A stretch of DNA of 64,000 nt from Armatimonadetes bacterium UBA1398. Its GTDB lineage: Bacteria; Armatimonadota; Zipacnadia; UBA1398. A model generated the notes under the pieces. It was not told the DNA's origin, did no database searches, and worked only from the letters and a program-made list of their open reading frames with translations. Within the stretch, counting starts at the first letter, position 1. Each line of letters opens with the position of its first letter. Below, one piece after another: positions 40,534-48,946 of the stretch. The DNA is taken from assembly GCA_002305165.1 (NCBI GenBank), contig DBQI01000011.1, positions 19,061-83,060 of the forward strand, read 5' to 3'. The position numbers were made by a program, and so were the translations under genes.

Positions 40534-43284
40534 ATGGGCCTGGTCGTCTTCGTAGGCGTTCTATTGGCCCCCGTCGCCGCACAGCCGGAGATGGTTCGGG
40601 TCGAGGTCGTCGCGGACACGAACCTCAGCCAGTACCCCTCGGAGCGCGGGCTGAACTACGGGCAGTCCAGCGCCCTGCGGGTCAAGGGCATCGAGATGTT
40701 CGCCCTCATGGACTTCGACCCGGAGCCCTTGGGCGAGGTGGCCGTCGAGCGGGCGGTGCTGCGGTTTCGGGCAGCGCGGGACGACCATAAGCTGCGCACC
40801 CTCGGCTTCTATACCGTCGCCGCGCCTTGGGTCGAGGGGACGGGGCGCGCGGAGGAGGGGATGGGCGCCACGTGGCTCTCGCCCGATGGCTCCGGCGCGC
40901 TGTGGGGCCCCGGACCGGACTTTCTCGCCGTCAGCTTCACCCACGGCCACACGCGGGTCGCCTATGCCGAGGTTCGGGAACTGGGCGACCGCTGGCTCGA
41001 AGCGGACGTGGACCCCGATCTCATCCACGCGGTGATGGCGGGGGCCTCGCACGGACTGCTCATCGCCGACGAGACGGGCCAGACCCGAGCGAACAATGAC
41101 ATCCACTCCCGCGAGCAAAGCGGCTCCGAGCCGTACCTCCTCGTGACACTCGGCGCGGAGCCTCGCGAGGGCCCGGTCCCGGCGCCGGGTGACCTCGCCG
41201 TGGCGCCCCTGCCGGAGAAGGCGACGCCGCAGAACGGGGCCGCCGCGGTCTCCTGGTCGCCCGTGGAGGGGGCCTTCGCCTACCGGTGCTGGATCGGCGA
41301 CACCGAGGCGCCGAGGTGGCTCGTGCCGTGGCCGGAGCCAGGCGCCGAGCCTCGCGTCATCCTCACGGGGCTCGAACCCGAGGCCTCCGTCAGGGTAACC
41401 GTCGCCGCAGTGGACCGCCTGGGGCGCATGGGGCCGTCGGCTCACGGGGAGGGGCAAGCGTCGGAGGCGCGGCCGACAGGGCTCGCGCTGCCCGCGCCGT
41501 CGCCGGAGGCCCCGCCGCCGGCCCTCGTTCAGGCCGCGAGATTCGGTGTCAGCACGGGCTCGCTGCTCGCGAAGGTGGATCCCACGCGGGCCCCGGAACT
41601 GCCCGCCGAGGGGATCCGGCTGCAGGCCGCCAGGAATGAGTTCGTGGCGGCGACGCTGGTGATCGACGCCCCGGGCGGGACGCTCGCGGAGGTCGAGGTG
41701 ACAGCGACGCCGCCCAGGTGCGAGGCCGGCGCTCTGCCCGCGCCCGCGCTCTACCGGCTGTGGTATCTGAACGACGGCGGCTGGGCGCCCGAGGTCTGCG
41801 TCCCGCTGCAGGGGCCGCTGGAGATCCCCGCCGCCGACAACGGCGTCCCCGGGCAGCGGAACCAGTCGCTGCTCGTCGAGTTCTACGTGCCCCACGCCGC
41901 CGCGCCGGGCCGGTATCAGGGGGAGGTCGCGGTATCGGCGGAGGGAGAGGCCATCCGGGCGCCAGTCGAGGTGATCGTGGGAAGCCCGTCGCTGCCCGAT
42001 GATCTCGGCTTTGTGCTCGAGCTGAACTCCTACGGCGACGTGGCGGGCCAGTACGGCGTGGCGAGCGGGAGTCCGGAGTACGTCGCCATCGAGCGGGAGT
42101 ACCACCGCGCGGCCCACCGCCACCGGGCGAACTGGGATCCGCTGCCGTATAGCCAGGCGGGGGCTGTGATCGCGGGCGGCGCGCCGCCGCTCGAAGGGGA
42201 GGGACCAGACAGGCGGGTCGCCGACTGGTCGGCGTGGGACGCGCGGTACGGACCGCTCCTGGATGGCAGCGCCTTCGCGGACCTGCCACGAGCGGGCGTG
42301 CCCGTGCACAGCCTGTACCTGCCCTTCAACGAGAACTGGCCCTCGTCGATGGCGCTCTACCGTGCCCATGTAGACGAGCCCGCCTACCCGGACATGCTCA
42401 CCGAGCACGCGCTCACGGCGCCGCCCATCGCCGAGGCCTTCGAGCCCCCCTATGCCCAGGAGTTCGCGGCGGTCGTGGCCTCGTTCGCGGCGCATGTGGC
42501 CGAGCGCGGGTGGAACCGGTCGTGGCTGCATTTCTACATGAACAACAAGTACGACTTCCGCAACCCGGAGCAGGGCGGGCGAGGCAGCTCCTGGTGGCTG
42601 CTCGATGAACCCATGCACCGCGACGACTGGCTGGCCCTGCGGTTCTACGCGGACCTGTTTCACGCCGGCGCGCCGCAAGCCGGTCCGCCGCTAATCAGCC
42701 GCGGGGACATCTCGCGGCCGCAATGGCAGCCACGCTGGATGGACGGGGCCTTCGACCTCATCTGCACGGCGAGGGAGCTATTCGAGCACCACGCGCTCTG
42801 CATGGGAATCGCTGAGCGAGCGGAGGAAGCGGGCCAGCCGGTGACCTTCTGGCACTACGGGACGGCGAATGCCGTGGGGCGGCCGAACGCCGAGGCCGTC
42901 GCCTGGCCCTGGGCGGCCTTCCTGGCTGGCGCTGACGGCATCCTGCCGTGGAACACCATCGGCTCGGACGCGAACTTCACCGAGCCGGCGGATACCGCGA
43001 TCCTCTACCCGGGCCGCCGATTCGGGATCGAGGGTCCCGTGGTTAGCCTGCGGCTCAAGGCGATGCTCCGGGGCGCTCAGGACGTGGAGCTGCTGCGCCT
43101 GCTGGCCGAGCGGACGGGTGTTGACCGCAGGGAGCTGCGGTCGGTGTTCGGCCGCCTGGTGACGGGCACGACGGCGCAGGCCTATGCCGAGGATGCGGGG
43201 CGGATCGAGTTCGGGCCGCTGACGGAGCAGGCGTTGGACGATGCGCGGAGCGCGGTTCGGGCGGCACTGGAGGCGGCGAGCTAA
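40534..43284 (+). CDS. Large secreted glycosidase-like protein (DNRLRE + FN3 + DUF4091/GH123-like)
   Basis: Signal peptide (residues 1-~17), then a DNRLRE-type beta domain (ADTNLSQYPSERGLNYG; ALMDFDPEPL...VERAVLRFRA; ~20-210), then an FN3-like domain (~225-310, VSWSPVEGAFAYRCWIGDTE). A beta-sandwich (~335-490) precedes a catalytic-looking barrel (~500-840) with LHFYMNNKYDFR and WWLLDEPMHRDDWLAL. It ends in a DUF4091-type region (ILYPGRRFGIEGPVVSLRLKAMLRGAQDVELL), as found in GH123-like enzymes. Glu in LLDEP is a candidate catalytic residue. The 916 aa chain is cotranscribed with the membrane protein 27 bases upstream. Substrate unknown. Confidence 0.72.
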   Translation: MGLVVFVGVLLAPVAAQPEMVRVEVVADTNLSQYPSERGLNYGQSSALRVKGIEMFALMDFDPEPLGEVAVERAVLRFRAARDDHKLRTLGFYTVAAPWVEGTGRAEEGMGATWLSPDGSGALWGPGPDFLAVSFTHGHTRVAYAEVRELGDRWLEADVDPDLIHAVMAGASHGLLIADETGQTRANNDIHSREQSGSEPYLLVTLGAEPREGPVPAPGDLAVAPLPEKATPQNGAAAVSWSPVEGAFAYRCWIGDTEAPRWLVPWPEPGAEPRVILTGLEPEASVRVTVAAVDRLGRMGPSAHGEGQASEARPTGLALPAPSPEAPPPALVQAARFGVSTGSLLAKVDPTRAPELPAEGIRLQAARNEFVAATLVIDAPGGTLAEVEVTATPPRCEAGALPAPALYRLWYLNDGGWAPEVCVPLQGPLEIPAADNGVPGQRNQSLLVEFYVPHAAAPGRYQGEVAVSAEGEAIRAPVEVIVGSPSLPDDLGFVLELNSYGDVAGQYGVASGSPEYVAIEREYHRAAHRHRANWDPLPYSQAGAVIAGGAPPLEGEGPDRRVADWSAWDARYGPLLDGSAFADLPRAGVPVHSLYLPFNENWPSSMALYRAHVDEPAYPDMLTEHALTAPPIAEAFEPPYAQEFAAVVASFAAHVAERGWNRSWLHFYMNNKYDFRNPEQGGRGSSWWLLDEPMHRDDWLALRFYADLFHAGAPQAGPPLISRGDISRPQWQPRWMDGAFDLICTARELFEHHALCMGIAERAEEAGQPVTFWHYGTANAVGRPNAEAVAWPWAAFLAGADGILPWNTIGSDANFTEPADTAILYPGRRFGIEGPVVSLRLKAMLRGAQDVELLRLLAERTGVDRRELRSVFGRLVTGTTAQAYAEDAGRIEFGPLTEQALDDARSAVRAALEAAS

Positions 43285-44192
43285 CGCGTGCCGGGACGAG
43301 CCTCCGGCTGCGCGTCCTCGTCGGGCGCCTGCTCGGGTAACTCTTCGATCAGCACCGCGGGTCCGGCGCAGGCGAGCGTGACCTGCCACCCCCACTCAGC
43401 GCGGACGCAGAGCAAATGAAGGTCGGAGTAGGCCTCGGGCCCATACACCGTCGCTCGCGCCATGGCGATGCCGGGAAGAACGCTGGCGCGGATGTCTCGC
43501 GGGTCGAGGTCGAGGGGGTCGCCGGGCGGGGGGAAGTCCGACGAGCGGGCATACAGCGCGAAGGCCGCGGTGGAGCCATCGAGGTACATGAAGGGCGCCC
43601 GGAGGCCGCTGAACTCCTGGGGTCCCGTCGTCGTGAGCATCTTCACGAAGCTCCCCAGCAGCGCCGATACGACATCCCTGTCGCTCAGCGGACGCGGCGC
43701 GTCGGGGTCGCGCTCCTCCTCGGAGGGCGGGGCGAGCGGGGTCGCGGGGGCGAGGCCGAGGGCCTTCACCATCCAGACCTCGCCCGGCCGATGGAGAACC
43801 GCGAAGGCGACGGCGCGGACGCGCGGCTCATCGGCGGGACCGTAGACGAACTCGGCGACGGCGGCGTCACCCAGGAGGTGGATCTCGGCGTCGGAGAGGA
43901 TGAGGAGGGGCTCGCCGCCAGGCGCAAGCTCGGAGGCGCTCTCGAACACCGCCATGCCCGGCTCGTCACCGCCCTTGAGAACAATGAAGGGGTAGGAGAT
44001 GCCGTCGAAGGCGATGATGCCCGCCTCGGTGATGGAGGCTACCAGCTCCTCGAGGCGGTCCAGAATCTCCTCCTGGTTGGCCACATCGGAGTTGCGTGCC
44101 GGGTCGGCGCGGCCGTCCTGGGCGCTGGCGGCGATGGGCCAAAGAGCCATCGGGCAGGCCAGGAGAAGCGCAAGAGCGAGTCGACGGGACAC
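43281..44192 (-). CDS. Secreted protein of unknown function
   Basis: A signal peptide (MSRRLALALLLACPMALWPIAASA) precedes ~280 residues with a repeated alpha/beta pattern: EEILDRLEELVASITEAGIIAFDG, then ISDAEIHLLGDAAVAEFVYG-like strands, then RDVVSALLGSFVKMLTTTG with a second strand set. It may hold two copies of one small domain. GTG 44192 is chosen because GGAGG lies eight bases upstream and it places the signal peptide at the N-terminus; an ATG at 44222 would add ten residues. The stop overlaps the last bases of the convergent gene. I assign no function. Confidence 0.7.
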   Translation of the reverse strand: MSRRLALALLLACPMALWPIAASAQDGRADPARNSDVANQEEILDRLEELVASITEAGIIAFDGISYPFIVLKGGDEPGMAVFESASELAPGGEPLLILSDAEIHLLGDAAVAEFVYGPADEPRVRAVAFAVLHRPGEVWMVKALGLAPATPLAPPSEEERDPDAPRPLSDRDVVSALLGSFVKMLTTTGPQEFSGLRAPFMYLDGSTAAFALYARSSDFPPPGDPLDLDPRDIRASVLPGIAMARATVYGPEAYSDLHLLCVRAEWGWQVTLACAGPAVLIEELPEQAPDEDAQPEARPGTR

Positions 44193-44248
44193 AGCAGCAA
44201 CCTCCTGGATGAACTGACGCATGAACGGCGCCCGGGTTTGCGTGGGAA

Positions 44249-44983
44249 TCACGCAGGGACGGGATGGGGCCGGGCGATGACCGGGGCGCGGATGCCCCCG
44301 AAGAGGCGCCGGCAGTCCCGGTGGGAGTACCGCAGAAAGCTCGTCACCTCGGGCCACTCCCCGCCAGACGCCGTCAGGTAGCGCTCGGTGAGGCCCTCGA
44401 TCGTCTCGTCGTACGCCTCCCGAGAGGGCCCGTGCGCCCACCGTCGTCCGGGAAACCGGCGCAGGTCTCCATCGAACTCTGGCGAGATGTGATAGAGCTC
44501 GTGGATGATCGTGTGGAGCTTCCGTCGTTGGGGCAGGTCGAAGAACCGGGGCGCGAGGAGGTAGATCAGGTAGAGGGCCTCGCGCCCCTGCAGATCCACC
44601 GGGGGCATGGTGTAGGTGCGCCGGCCATGCTTTTTGGTGACGGCGCCGCCCTCGAAACGCAGGGGCACGATGAAGGCGTACGTGCCCGATCCGCGGCGGT
44701 TGCGGGCGAAGGAGAGGGAGAAACCCACCTGCCCGGCGTCGATGTGGCTAAGCACGGGCACCTTGGCGCAGATGTCCGTGGAGAGGTCGTGGAGGCAGCG
44801 CGCCAGAGGGAGCCCCTCGCTCCACTCCGCGTCTCGCTCGACCGGACGGGGCCGGGGCAGCGCGATGGGTGAGCGCGCGCCCCAGTCCAGGTCCAGGGTA
44901 AGCTGCACGGCCGATCCAGATGGCGGGGGCTTGGCGCCCGAGCTCCGACGGCTAGATGAATCGACGCACACGCATCGCATCAT
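44249..44983 (-). CDS. Putative zinc metallopeptidase-like protein
   Basis: A 244-residue protein with a clear zincin motif HTIIHELYHISPEFDGDL (HExxH, near residue 160) in a context like the 'putative (phage) metallopeptidase' family, where an Asp or His a few residues later completes the metal site. Upstream residues form strands (GTYAFIVPLRFEGG; EALYLIYLLAPRFF). The C-terminus is helical (AYDETIEGLTERYL). There is no signal peptide. Its ATG start overlaps the end of the glutamate dehydrogenase-like gene by 32 bases, and both are on the minus strand. Substrate unknown. Confidence 0.65.
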   Translation of the reverse strand: MMRCVCVDSSSRRSSGAKPPPSGSAVQLTLDLDWGARSPIALPRPRPVERDAEWSEGLPLARCLHDLSTDICAKVPVLSHIDAGQVGFSLSFARNRRGSGTYAFIVPLRFEGGAVTKKHGRRTYTMPPVDLQGREALYLIYLLAPRFFDLPQRRKLHTIIHELYHISPEFDGDLRRFPGRRWAHGPSREAYDETIEGLTERYLTASGGEWPEVTSFLRYSHRDCRRLFGGIRAPVIARPHPVPA

Positions 44984-46274
44984 ACACGCGCCTTATCGCT
45001 AGCTCCGTGGCAGCCTCCACTAGGCTGACTCCGTGCTCCAGGGCCAGGGCCTCTGCCCGTTCCACCGCCGTCTCGATGCGGTTCGTGACGCTGTCGAGAA
45101 CGACCTCGCGCTCGATGGCCGCCGCCGACAGGGCCTTGGAGAACTCCTCCATGCTGGCGACGACCCCGCCGGAGTTCGCAATGATGTCGGGGATGACGGG
45201 GATGCCACGCTCGTGAAGTGGCGCGACTCCGGACGCCGCCACCGGCATGTTAGCGCCCTCCACGATCGCCCCGCAGCGGAGCCGCGGCACGGTGCGGTCG
45301 GTAATGCACCCGCCGATGGCCGCGGGGAGGAACACATCACATTCCACGTCGTAGATCTGGTCGAGTTCCATGGGAGCCGCTCCTGGGAAGCCGGCCACCG
45401 AACCCGTCTCCAGGGTATACTCGCGGAGCCCTTCGACATCCAGACCCGCCGGATCGTAGACGCCGCCCAGAATATCGGTCACGGCGACCATGCGCGCGCC
45501 CTCACGGGCGATGAAACTCGCCGCGTAGGAGCCGACGTTTCCGAAGCCCTGAACGGCGAAGGTGCAGTCCTTCGGCTCCCGGCCCTGCTTCTGCCAGAGG
45601 CGCGTCGTCGCTCGGGAGATCCCCCAGCCCGTGGCCTCGCGCCGCCCCGGCAGCCAACCCTGCACGTTCTGGGGCTTGCCGGTTACTGAGGCGGGATCGC
45701 GCGTCACGTTGAAGATCATCGCCATGTGGTCGGGCGAGGTGCCCATGTCCGGAGCGGGGATGTACTCGTGGCGCTCGAAGAGGGGCCGGAACCGGGCGGC
45801 GTAGCGCTCCATGAGGGCGAGGGTGATGTCCAGCTCGAAGCCACGGTCGCGGTCGCGGACGCAGTCCTTGCCATGAAGGGCGTAGATGGCGGGCCAGTCG
45901 ACGCGGATCCCCGTCTTCCCGCCCCCGAACTCCGTGCCAGTGACGGCGCATTTCAGAGTCATCAGCCGGGCGAGTTCGAGGGTCTCGTAAATGTCCACAT
46001 CGCCGGCCAGCCGCACGCCGCCCTTGTAAGGCCCGCAGGCCATGTTATGGAGGGCCACGACGCACCAGAAGTTGAGGACTCTGCGCCCGGACGAAACGGA
46101 GAGTCTGGCAACGCGCATCTCGGCCGGAGCGATCAGCTCCTGGATCTCTTGCGAAGAGAGGCCCATGCGCTTGCCGGCGCTGGTGATCATGAGGGTCGAT
46201 CGAGTCTCGGGTAGTGCGCTGTGCAGAACCTGCTCCACACCTGTGGGGCCGAAAGCCGGAGAGGAATCCTCCAC
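44952..46274 (-). CDS. Glu/Leu/Phe/Val-type amino acid dehydrogenase
   Basis: NAD(P)-dependent oxidative deaminase, most like glutamate dehydrogenase. Conserved stretches are CGPYKGGVRLAGDVDIYET (substrate Lys), FGGGKTGIRVDW (the usual second Gly after Lys is Thr), PAPDMGTSPDHMAMI (catalytic Asp), and the Rossmann loop VQGFGNVGSYAASFI. IIANSGGVVASMEE marks the C-terminal part. At 440 aa it is close to family length. The start is GTG 46274 with GGTGA upstream. Glutamate versus another amino acid cannot be settled from sequence alone. Confidence 0.88.
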   Translation of the reverse strand: MEDSSPAFGPTGVEQVLHSALPETRSTLMITSAGKRMGLSSQEIQELIAPAEMRVARLSVSSGRRVLNFWCVVALHNMACGPYKGGVRLAGDVDIYETLELARLMTLKCAVTGTEFGGGKTGIRVDWPAIYALHGKDCVRDRDRGFELDITLALMERYAARFRPLFERHEYIPAPDMGTSPDHMAMIFNVTRDPASVTGKPQNVQGWLPGRREATGWGISRATTRLWQKQGREPKDCTFAVQGFGNVGSYAASFIAREGARMVAVTDILGGVYDPAGLDVEGLREYTLETGSVAGFPGAAPMELDQIYDVECDVFLPAAIGGCITDRTVPRLRCGAIVEGANMPVAASGVAPLHERGIPVIPDIIANSGGVVASMEEFSKALSAAAIEREVVLDSVTNRIETAVERAEALALEHGVSLVEAATELAIRRVYDAMRVRRFI

Positions 46275-46288
46275 GAAAAAGTCACCGC

Positions 46289-46819
46289 CTACTGAGTGGT
46301 ATCGGAGTCAGGCTTACGCCGACCCCCTCCCCGTCCTCTTCGGCGGTTCCTGCCCCCACGCCTTCGTCCTGACTTCTTTCTCTCGGTAGAGCCGCCCTGT
46401 AGGGCGGGAGCCTCCCCCTCGGAGAGCTCGTCGGAGGCGGCATCCTGGACGTCCGGGGCGGGGGCCTCGGCGGCGCGTTTGGGGGCGCGTCGCGCCCGTC
46501 GGCTGCGGGAGCTCTCAGCGGGCGCAGCCGGCGCTCCGGCGGCGGCGCCCTCCTCGGTCTGAGCCGCGTCGCCTTTGTCACGCATGGTCACGCTGAGCCG
46601 GGAGGGCTTCTTGGTCCGGCCATTGCGTCGGTTGGAGCGTTCGTTCCTGGGCTTGACGGTCACTTGACCCCATTTGTCGGCTTCAGCGATCGCGTCGGGG
46701 TCAGGGGGGGTGCCGGGAAGCCGGCCGCATAGGAGGGTTCGGTTCACCTCGACGGCCTCGGGACACGACTCACACCTGAAGGCGGCGATGTCTCGCCAGA
46801 CCTTTCGACACCAGATCAT
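46289..46819 (-). CDS. Small protein with Cys cluster and Arg/Gly-rich tail
   Basis: I do not recognise this 176-residue protein. The N-terminus has four cysteines in a spaced pattern (C4, FRCESCPEAVEVN, LLCGRL), a possible zinc-binding site. The middle is Ala/Glu/Pro/Arg low complexity. The C-terminal ~30 residues are almost all Arg, Gly and Lys (KKSGRRRGGRNRRRGRGGG), typical of nucleic-acid-binding tails. ATG 46819 follows GGAGGGAGG at some distance. It lies just before the dehydrogenase gene on the same strand, and a perfect TATAAT is upstream. Confidence 0.65.
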   Translation of the reverse strand: MIWCRKVWRDIAAFRCESCPEAVEVNRTLLCGRLPGTPPDPDAIAEADKWGQVTVKPRNERSNRRNGRTKKPSRLSVTMRDKGDAAQTEEGAAAGAPAAPAESSRSRRARRAPKRAAEAPAPDVQDAASDELSEGEAPALQGGSTERKKSGRRRGGRNRRRGRGGGRRKPDSDTTQ

Positions 46820-46857
46820 GTTCTGTGCGAGTCCTCCCTCCGCGACGTCCTGTCCCG

Positions 46858-46863
46858 ATTATA
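46858..46863 (-). promoter_or_regulatory. Possible -10 element (TATAAT)
   Basis: A perfect TATAAT on the minus strand, about 39 bases upstream of the ATG at 46819. The expected -35 position holds GGGCTC, within the terminator hairpin of the upstream gene, so this would be a promoter without a usual -35 box. In such GC-rich sequence a perfect -10 is notable. Confidence 0.35.
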
Positions 46864-46866
46864 GCA

Positions 46867-46893
46867 CGGGACCGGGCGAGGAGCCCGGTCCCG
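46867..46893 (-). terminator. Terminator hairpin of the TolB-like gene
   Basis: Perfect 11-bp stem CGGGACCGGGC (46867-46877), loop GAGGA, GCCCGGTCCCG (46883-46893), 28 bases after the stop of the 46921 gene on the minus strand. No T-run follows; TGCTATAAT comes next. Confidence 0.6.
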
Positions 46894-46920
46894 TCGTCGA
46901 TCTGGGCCGTGTCGGAGCGT

Positions 46921-48276
46921 CTACCGCGGGTACCACGAGGCGCGCAGGACGCCCAGGGACAGCCAGCGCAGCTCGCCCGTGGCCGTGCTCGTGACGCCTA
47001 GCGCCAACCGCCGGGAGCGCGAGAGCGGGGAGATGTAGGCCAGCGCGTCCCCCGCGGGCGCCCACTCGTAGGCCAGCACGTTCGTGCCGAGCCGGGCGTA
47101 CCCGCCGCCGGTGGGAGCGGTGATGAAGAGCGACTGTGAGAGCCGCCCCACGGAGCCTCGACGACCCGTGAAGGCGACACGACTGCCGTCGCGCGACCAG
47201 GTGATGGTCTGCACGCCGACGGGCTCACTGACGCACACGGGAGTCCCGCCATCGCGCACGATGTAGAGGTACCGCGCCAGCATGGAGTCCAACGGATGGG
47301 CGACAAAGGCCACATATTGGCCCGTGGGCGAGTAGCGCGCCAGGGGCGACTCGGCAGTCACGGACTCGGGAGTGACGAAGTCGGGGCCCACGGTCGTCGT
47401 GAGGTTCTCGCCGTTCGTCCAGGGCGGCGCGAAGCGGACGAGATGGTAGCGCCCCGCTGAGACGGGCCGGAGGGCCAGCAGCTCCTCGCGGGCCGGGTTC
47501 ATCTCGACGAGCTCGAGGCCAGCCTCGCCGGCGCCCACCTCGGCCTTGGTGCCCTGGGCGGGACGGACGACGATGACGCCCTTGCCGCCGCCGGCGAGCA
47601 CACCGTCTATGGCCAGAAGCTGCCCATCGGCAGACCAGGACACGCGCGCGCCGACCGACTCGGTGCCGGGCACATGCAGCGCCTGGCCCTGCTCGGGCGT
47701 CCAGACCTCGACTCCGCCGCTCTTGACGATGGCGAGGACATCGGCGTTTCCGGCCCACACGGCCCGCTGGATGGCGCCCGACGAGATCCGCGTCGAGCGG
47801 CCGTCGGCAGACTGGATGAGGTGAAGGCCCATGCCCGCTCCCTCGGGCGCCAGCACCGTCAGGAAGCTGCCCGAGGGCGACCATTGGGGCGCATAGGCCC
47901 GGGCCGGCAGGCCCTGGGCGAGGACGCGGGTCTCGCCCTGCAGGGTGGTGAGGACGACGGCCGATGCGTTCCCCGTGTCGGACACGAAGGCGAGCTGGCT
48001 GCCATCAGGCCTCCACGCCATGGGCGACTGTCCCTGGGGACCGAGCACGCCAACGTTGTAGCCAACGCTCAGCGGGAAGGGCGAGCCATAGCCCGGGCCG
48101 GCAGAGAGGATCTGCGGCGGGCCGTCCTCGGCATCGGTGACATAAGCGATCGGGTGCCACGCGTCGGAAGTGAGGTCGTCCTCTTCAACGACCACGGGCG
48201 CATCCTGGGCGACCGCAACGCCCAGTGTGAACGCGCCAACCAACCCCGCTATGAGTACCCACAGTAAGCTCCTCAA
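46921..48276 (-). CDS. Secreted TolB-like beta-propeller protein
   Basis: A signal peptide (MRSLLWVLIAGLVGAFTLGVAVA) is followed by a seven-bladed propeller of TolB/PD40 repeats. Repeat cores are SPMAWRPDGSQLAFVSD, APQWSPSGSFLTVLA, RVSWSADGQLLAIDG, LARYSPTGQYVAFVA, TITWSRDGSRVAFTG and YEWAPAGDALAYISP. Such propellers bind partner proteins or the cell wall in the periplasm; no Tol/Pal genes are next to it. The start is TTG 48276, eight bases after AGGAGG. Length 451 aa. A terminator hairpin follows. Confidence 0.82.
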   Translation of the reverse strand: MRSLLWVLIAGLVGAFTLGVAVAQDAPVVVEEDDLTSDAWHPIAYVTDAEDGPPQILSAGPGYGSPFPLSVGYNVGVLGPQGQSPMAWRPDGSQLAFVSDTGNASAVVLTTLQGETRVLAQGLPARAYAPQWSPSGSFLTVLAPEGAGMGLHLIQSADGRSTRISSGAIQRAVWAGNADVLAIVKSGGVEVWTPEQGQALHVPGTESVGARVSWSADGQLLAIDGVLAGGGKGVIVVRPAQGTKAEVGAGEAGLELVEMNPAREELLALRPVSAGRYHLVRFAPPWTNGENLTTTVGPDFVTPESVTAESPLARYSPTGQYVAFVAHPLDSMLARYLYIVRDGGTPVCVSEPVGVQTITWSRDGSRVAFTGRRGSVGRLSQSLFITAPTGGGYARLGTNVLAYEWAPAGDALAYISPLSRSRRLALGVTSTATGELRWLSLGVLRASWYPR

Positions 48277-48395
48277 TCGGCTCTCCTCCTCATATCTGCT
48301 GCCTCGTATCTCGTGCGGCCGCTCGTATGGACGCGAACAGCTACGCCACGGGAGCGCGCTTTCCCTTCAGACGGGGGCTCTGCTAAGATGGGTCC

Positions 48396-48749
48396 ATGCG
48401 GGCGGCCCTCAACTACTTCCGGCTCTGCTGGCGGCTCTGGCGCGACCCTCGTGTGTCCGGGCTCGCCAAACTCATCCCCGTCGCCGCTCTGTTGTATCTC
48501 ATCTCCCCCATCGATGTGTTGCCCGACTGGTACATCCCTGGCGTCGGCTATCTGGACGATGTGGGAGTCATGATGCTTGCCCTGCGCGGATTGGTGCGTT
48601 TCTCGCCTCGTCGAGTGCTCTTGGATCACCAGTACTGGCTCGATCACCCGCGCAAGCCCGATTGGGACGTCGAGGCCGAGGCCACGGGCATCGACATGGG
48701 CGAGGGCACGATGGAGGGGGAGCCGGAGTGCCAAGCGCAGACCCCCTGA
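48396..48749 (+). CDS. YkvA/DUF1232 family small membrane protein
   Basis: A 117-residue protein with the DUF1232 core: LAKLIPVAALLYLISPIDVLPDWYIPGVGYLDDVGVMMLALRGL. The SPIDxxPD and GYLDD motifs are invariant in the family. One or two membrane segments are predicted. The role of the family is unknown. Its end overlaps the next small gene by 22 bases. The gene is divergent from the TolB-like gene. Confidence 0.88.
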   Translation: MRAALNYFRLCWRLWRDPRVSGLAKLIPVAALLYLISPIDVLPDWYIPGVGYLDDVGVMMLALRGLVRFSPRRVLLDHQYWLDHPRKPDWDVEAEATGIDMGEGTMEGEPECQAQTP

Positions 48750-48946
48750 GTGGCCGCCTGGAGCCGATACGTGAGGTCTCCCATGAGACGCCGCTCGAAC
48801 GAGCCGTCTCAGCCATCCGCGAGGGGGACCTGCGGGTGTGGTATGAGCCCGACTACACGCTCGCTCGTCACGTCGCCTGCCTGTGCCCCGGGTGTCGGGT
48901 ATACTCATCGCACGGCCATCTGCGTCTCCTGGAGGGGGAAGCGTGA
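48728..48946 (+). CDS. Small zinc-ribbon-like protein (72 aa)
   Basis: A short frame starting at GTG 48728 with GGAGGGGGAG just upstream. It encodes a compact protein with PLERAVSAIREGDLRVWYEPDY and a Cys pair motif HVACLCPGCRVYSSHGHLRLL (Cys-x-Cys-x2-Cys plus two His), which looks like a metal-binding knuckle. Its first 22 bases overlap the DUF1232 gene and its TGA overlaps the start of the next gene, a gap-free arrangement that supports a real gene. I know no named family for it. Confidence 0.6.
   Translation: MPSADPLSGRLEPIREVSHETPLERAVSAIREGDLRVWYEPDYTLARHVACLCPGCRVYSSHGHLRLLEGEA

Noticed and set aside
40561..42678. 705-residue open frame antisense to the secreted glycosidase
   Set aside because: Arg/Pro/His-rich shadow composition with no domain or signal; the other strand has a signal peptide and recognisable domains.
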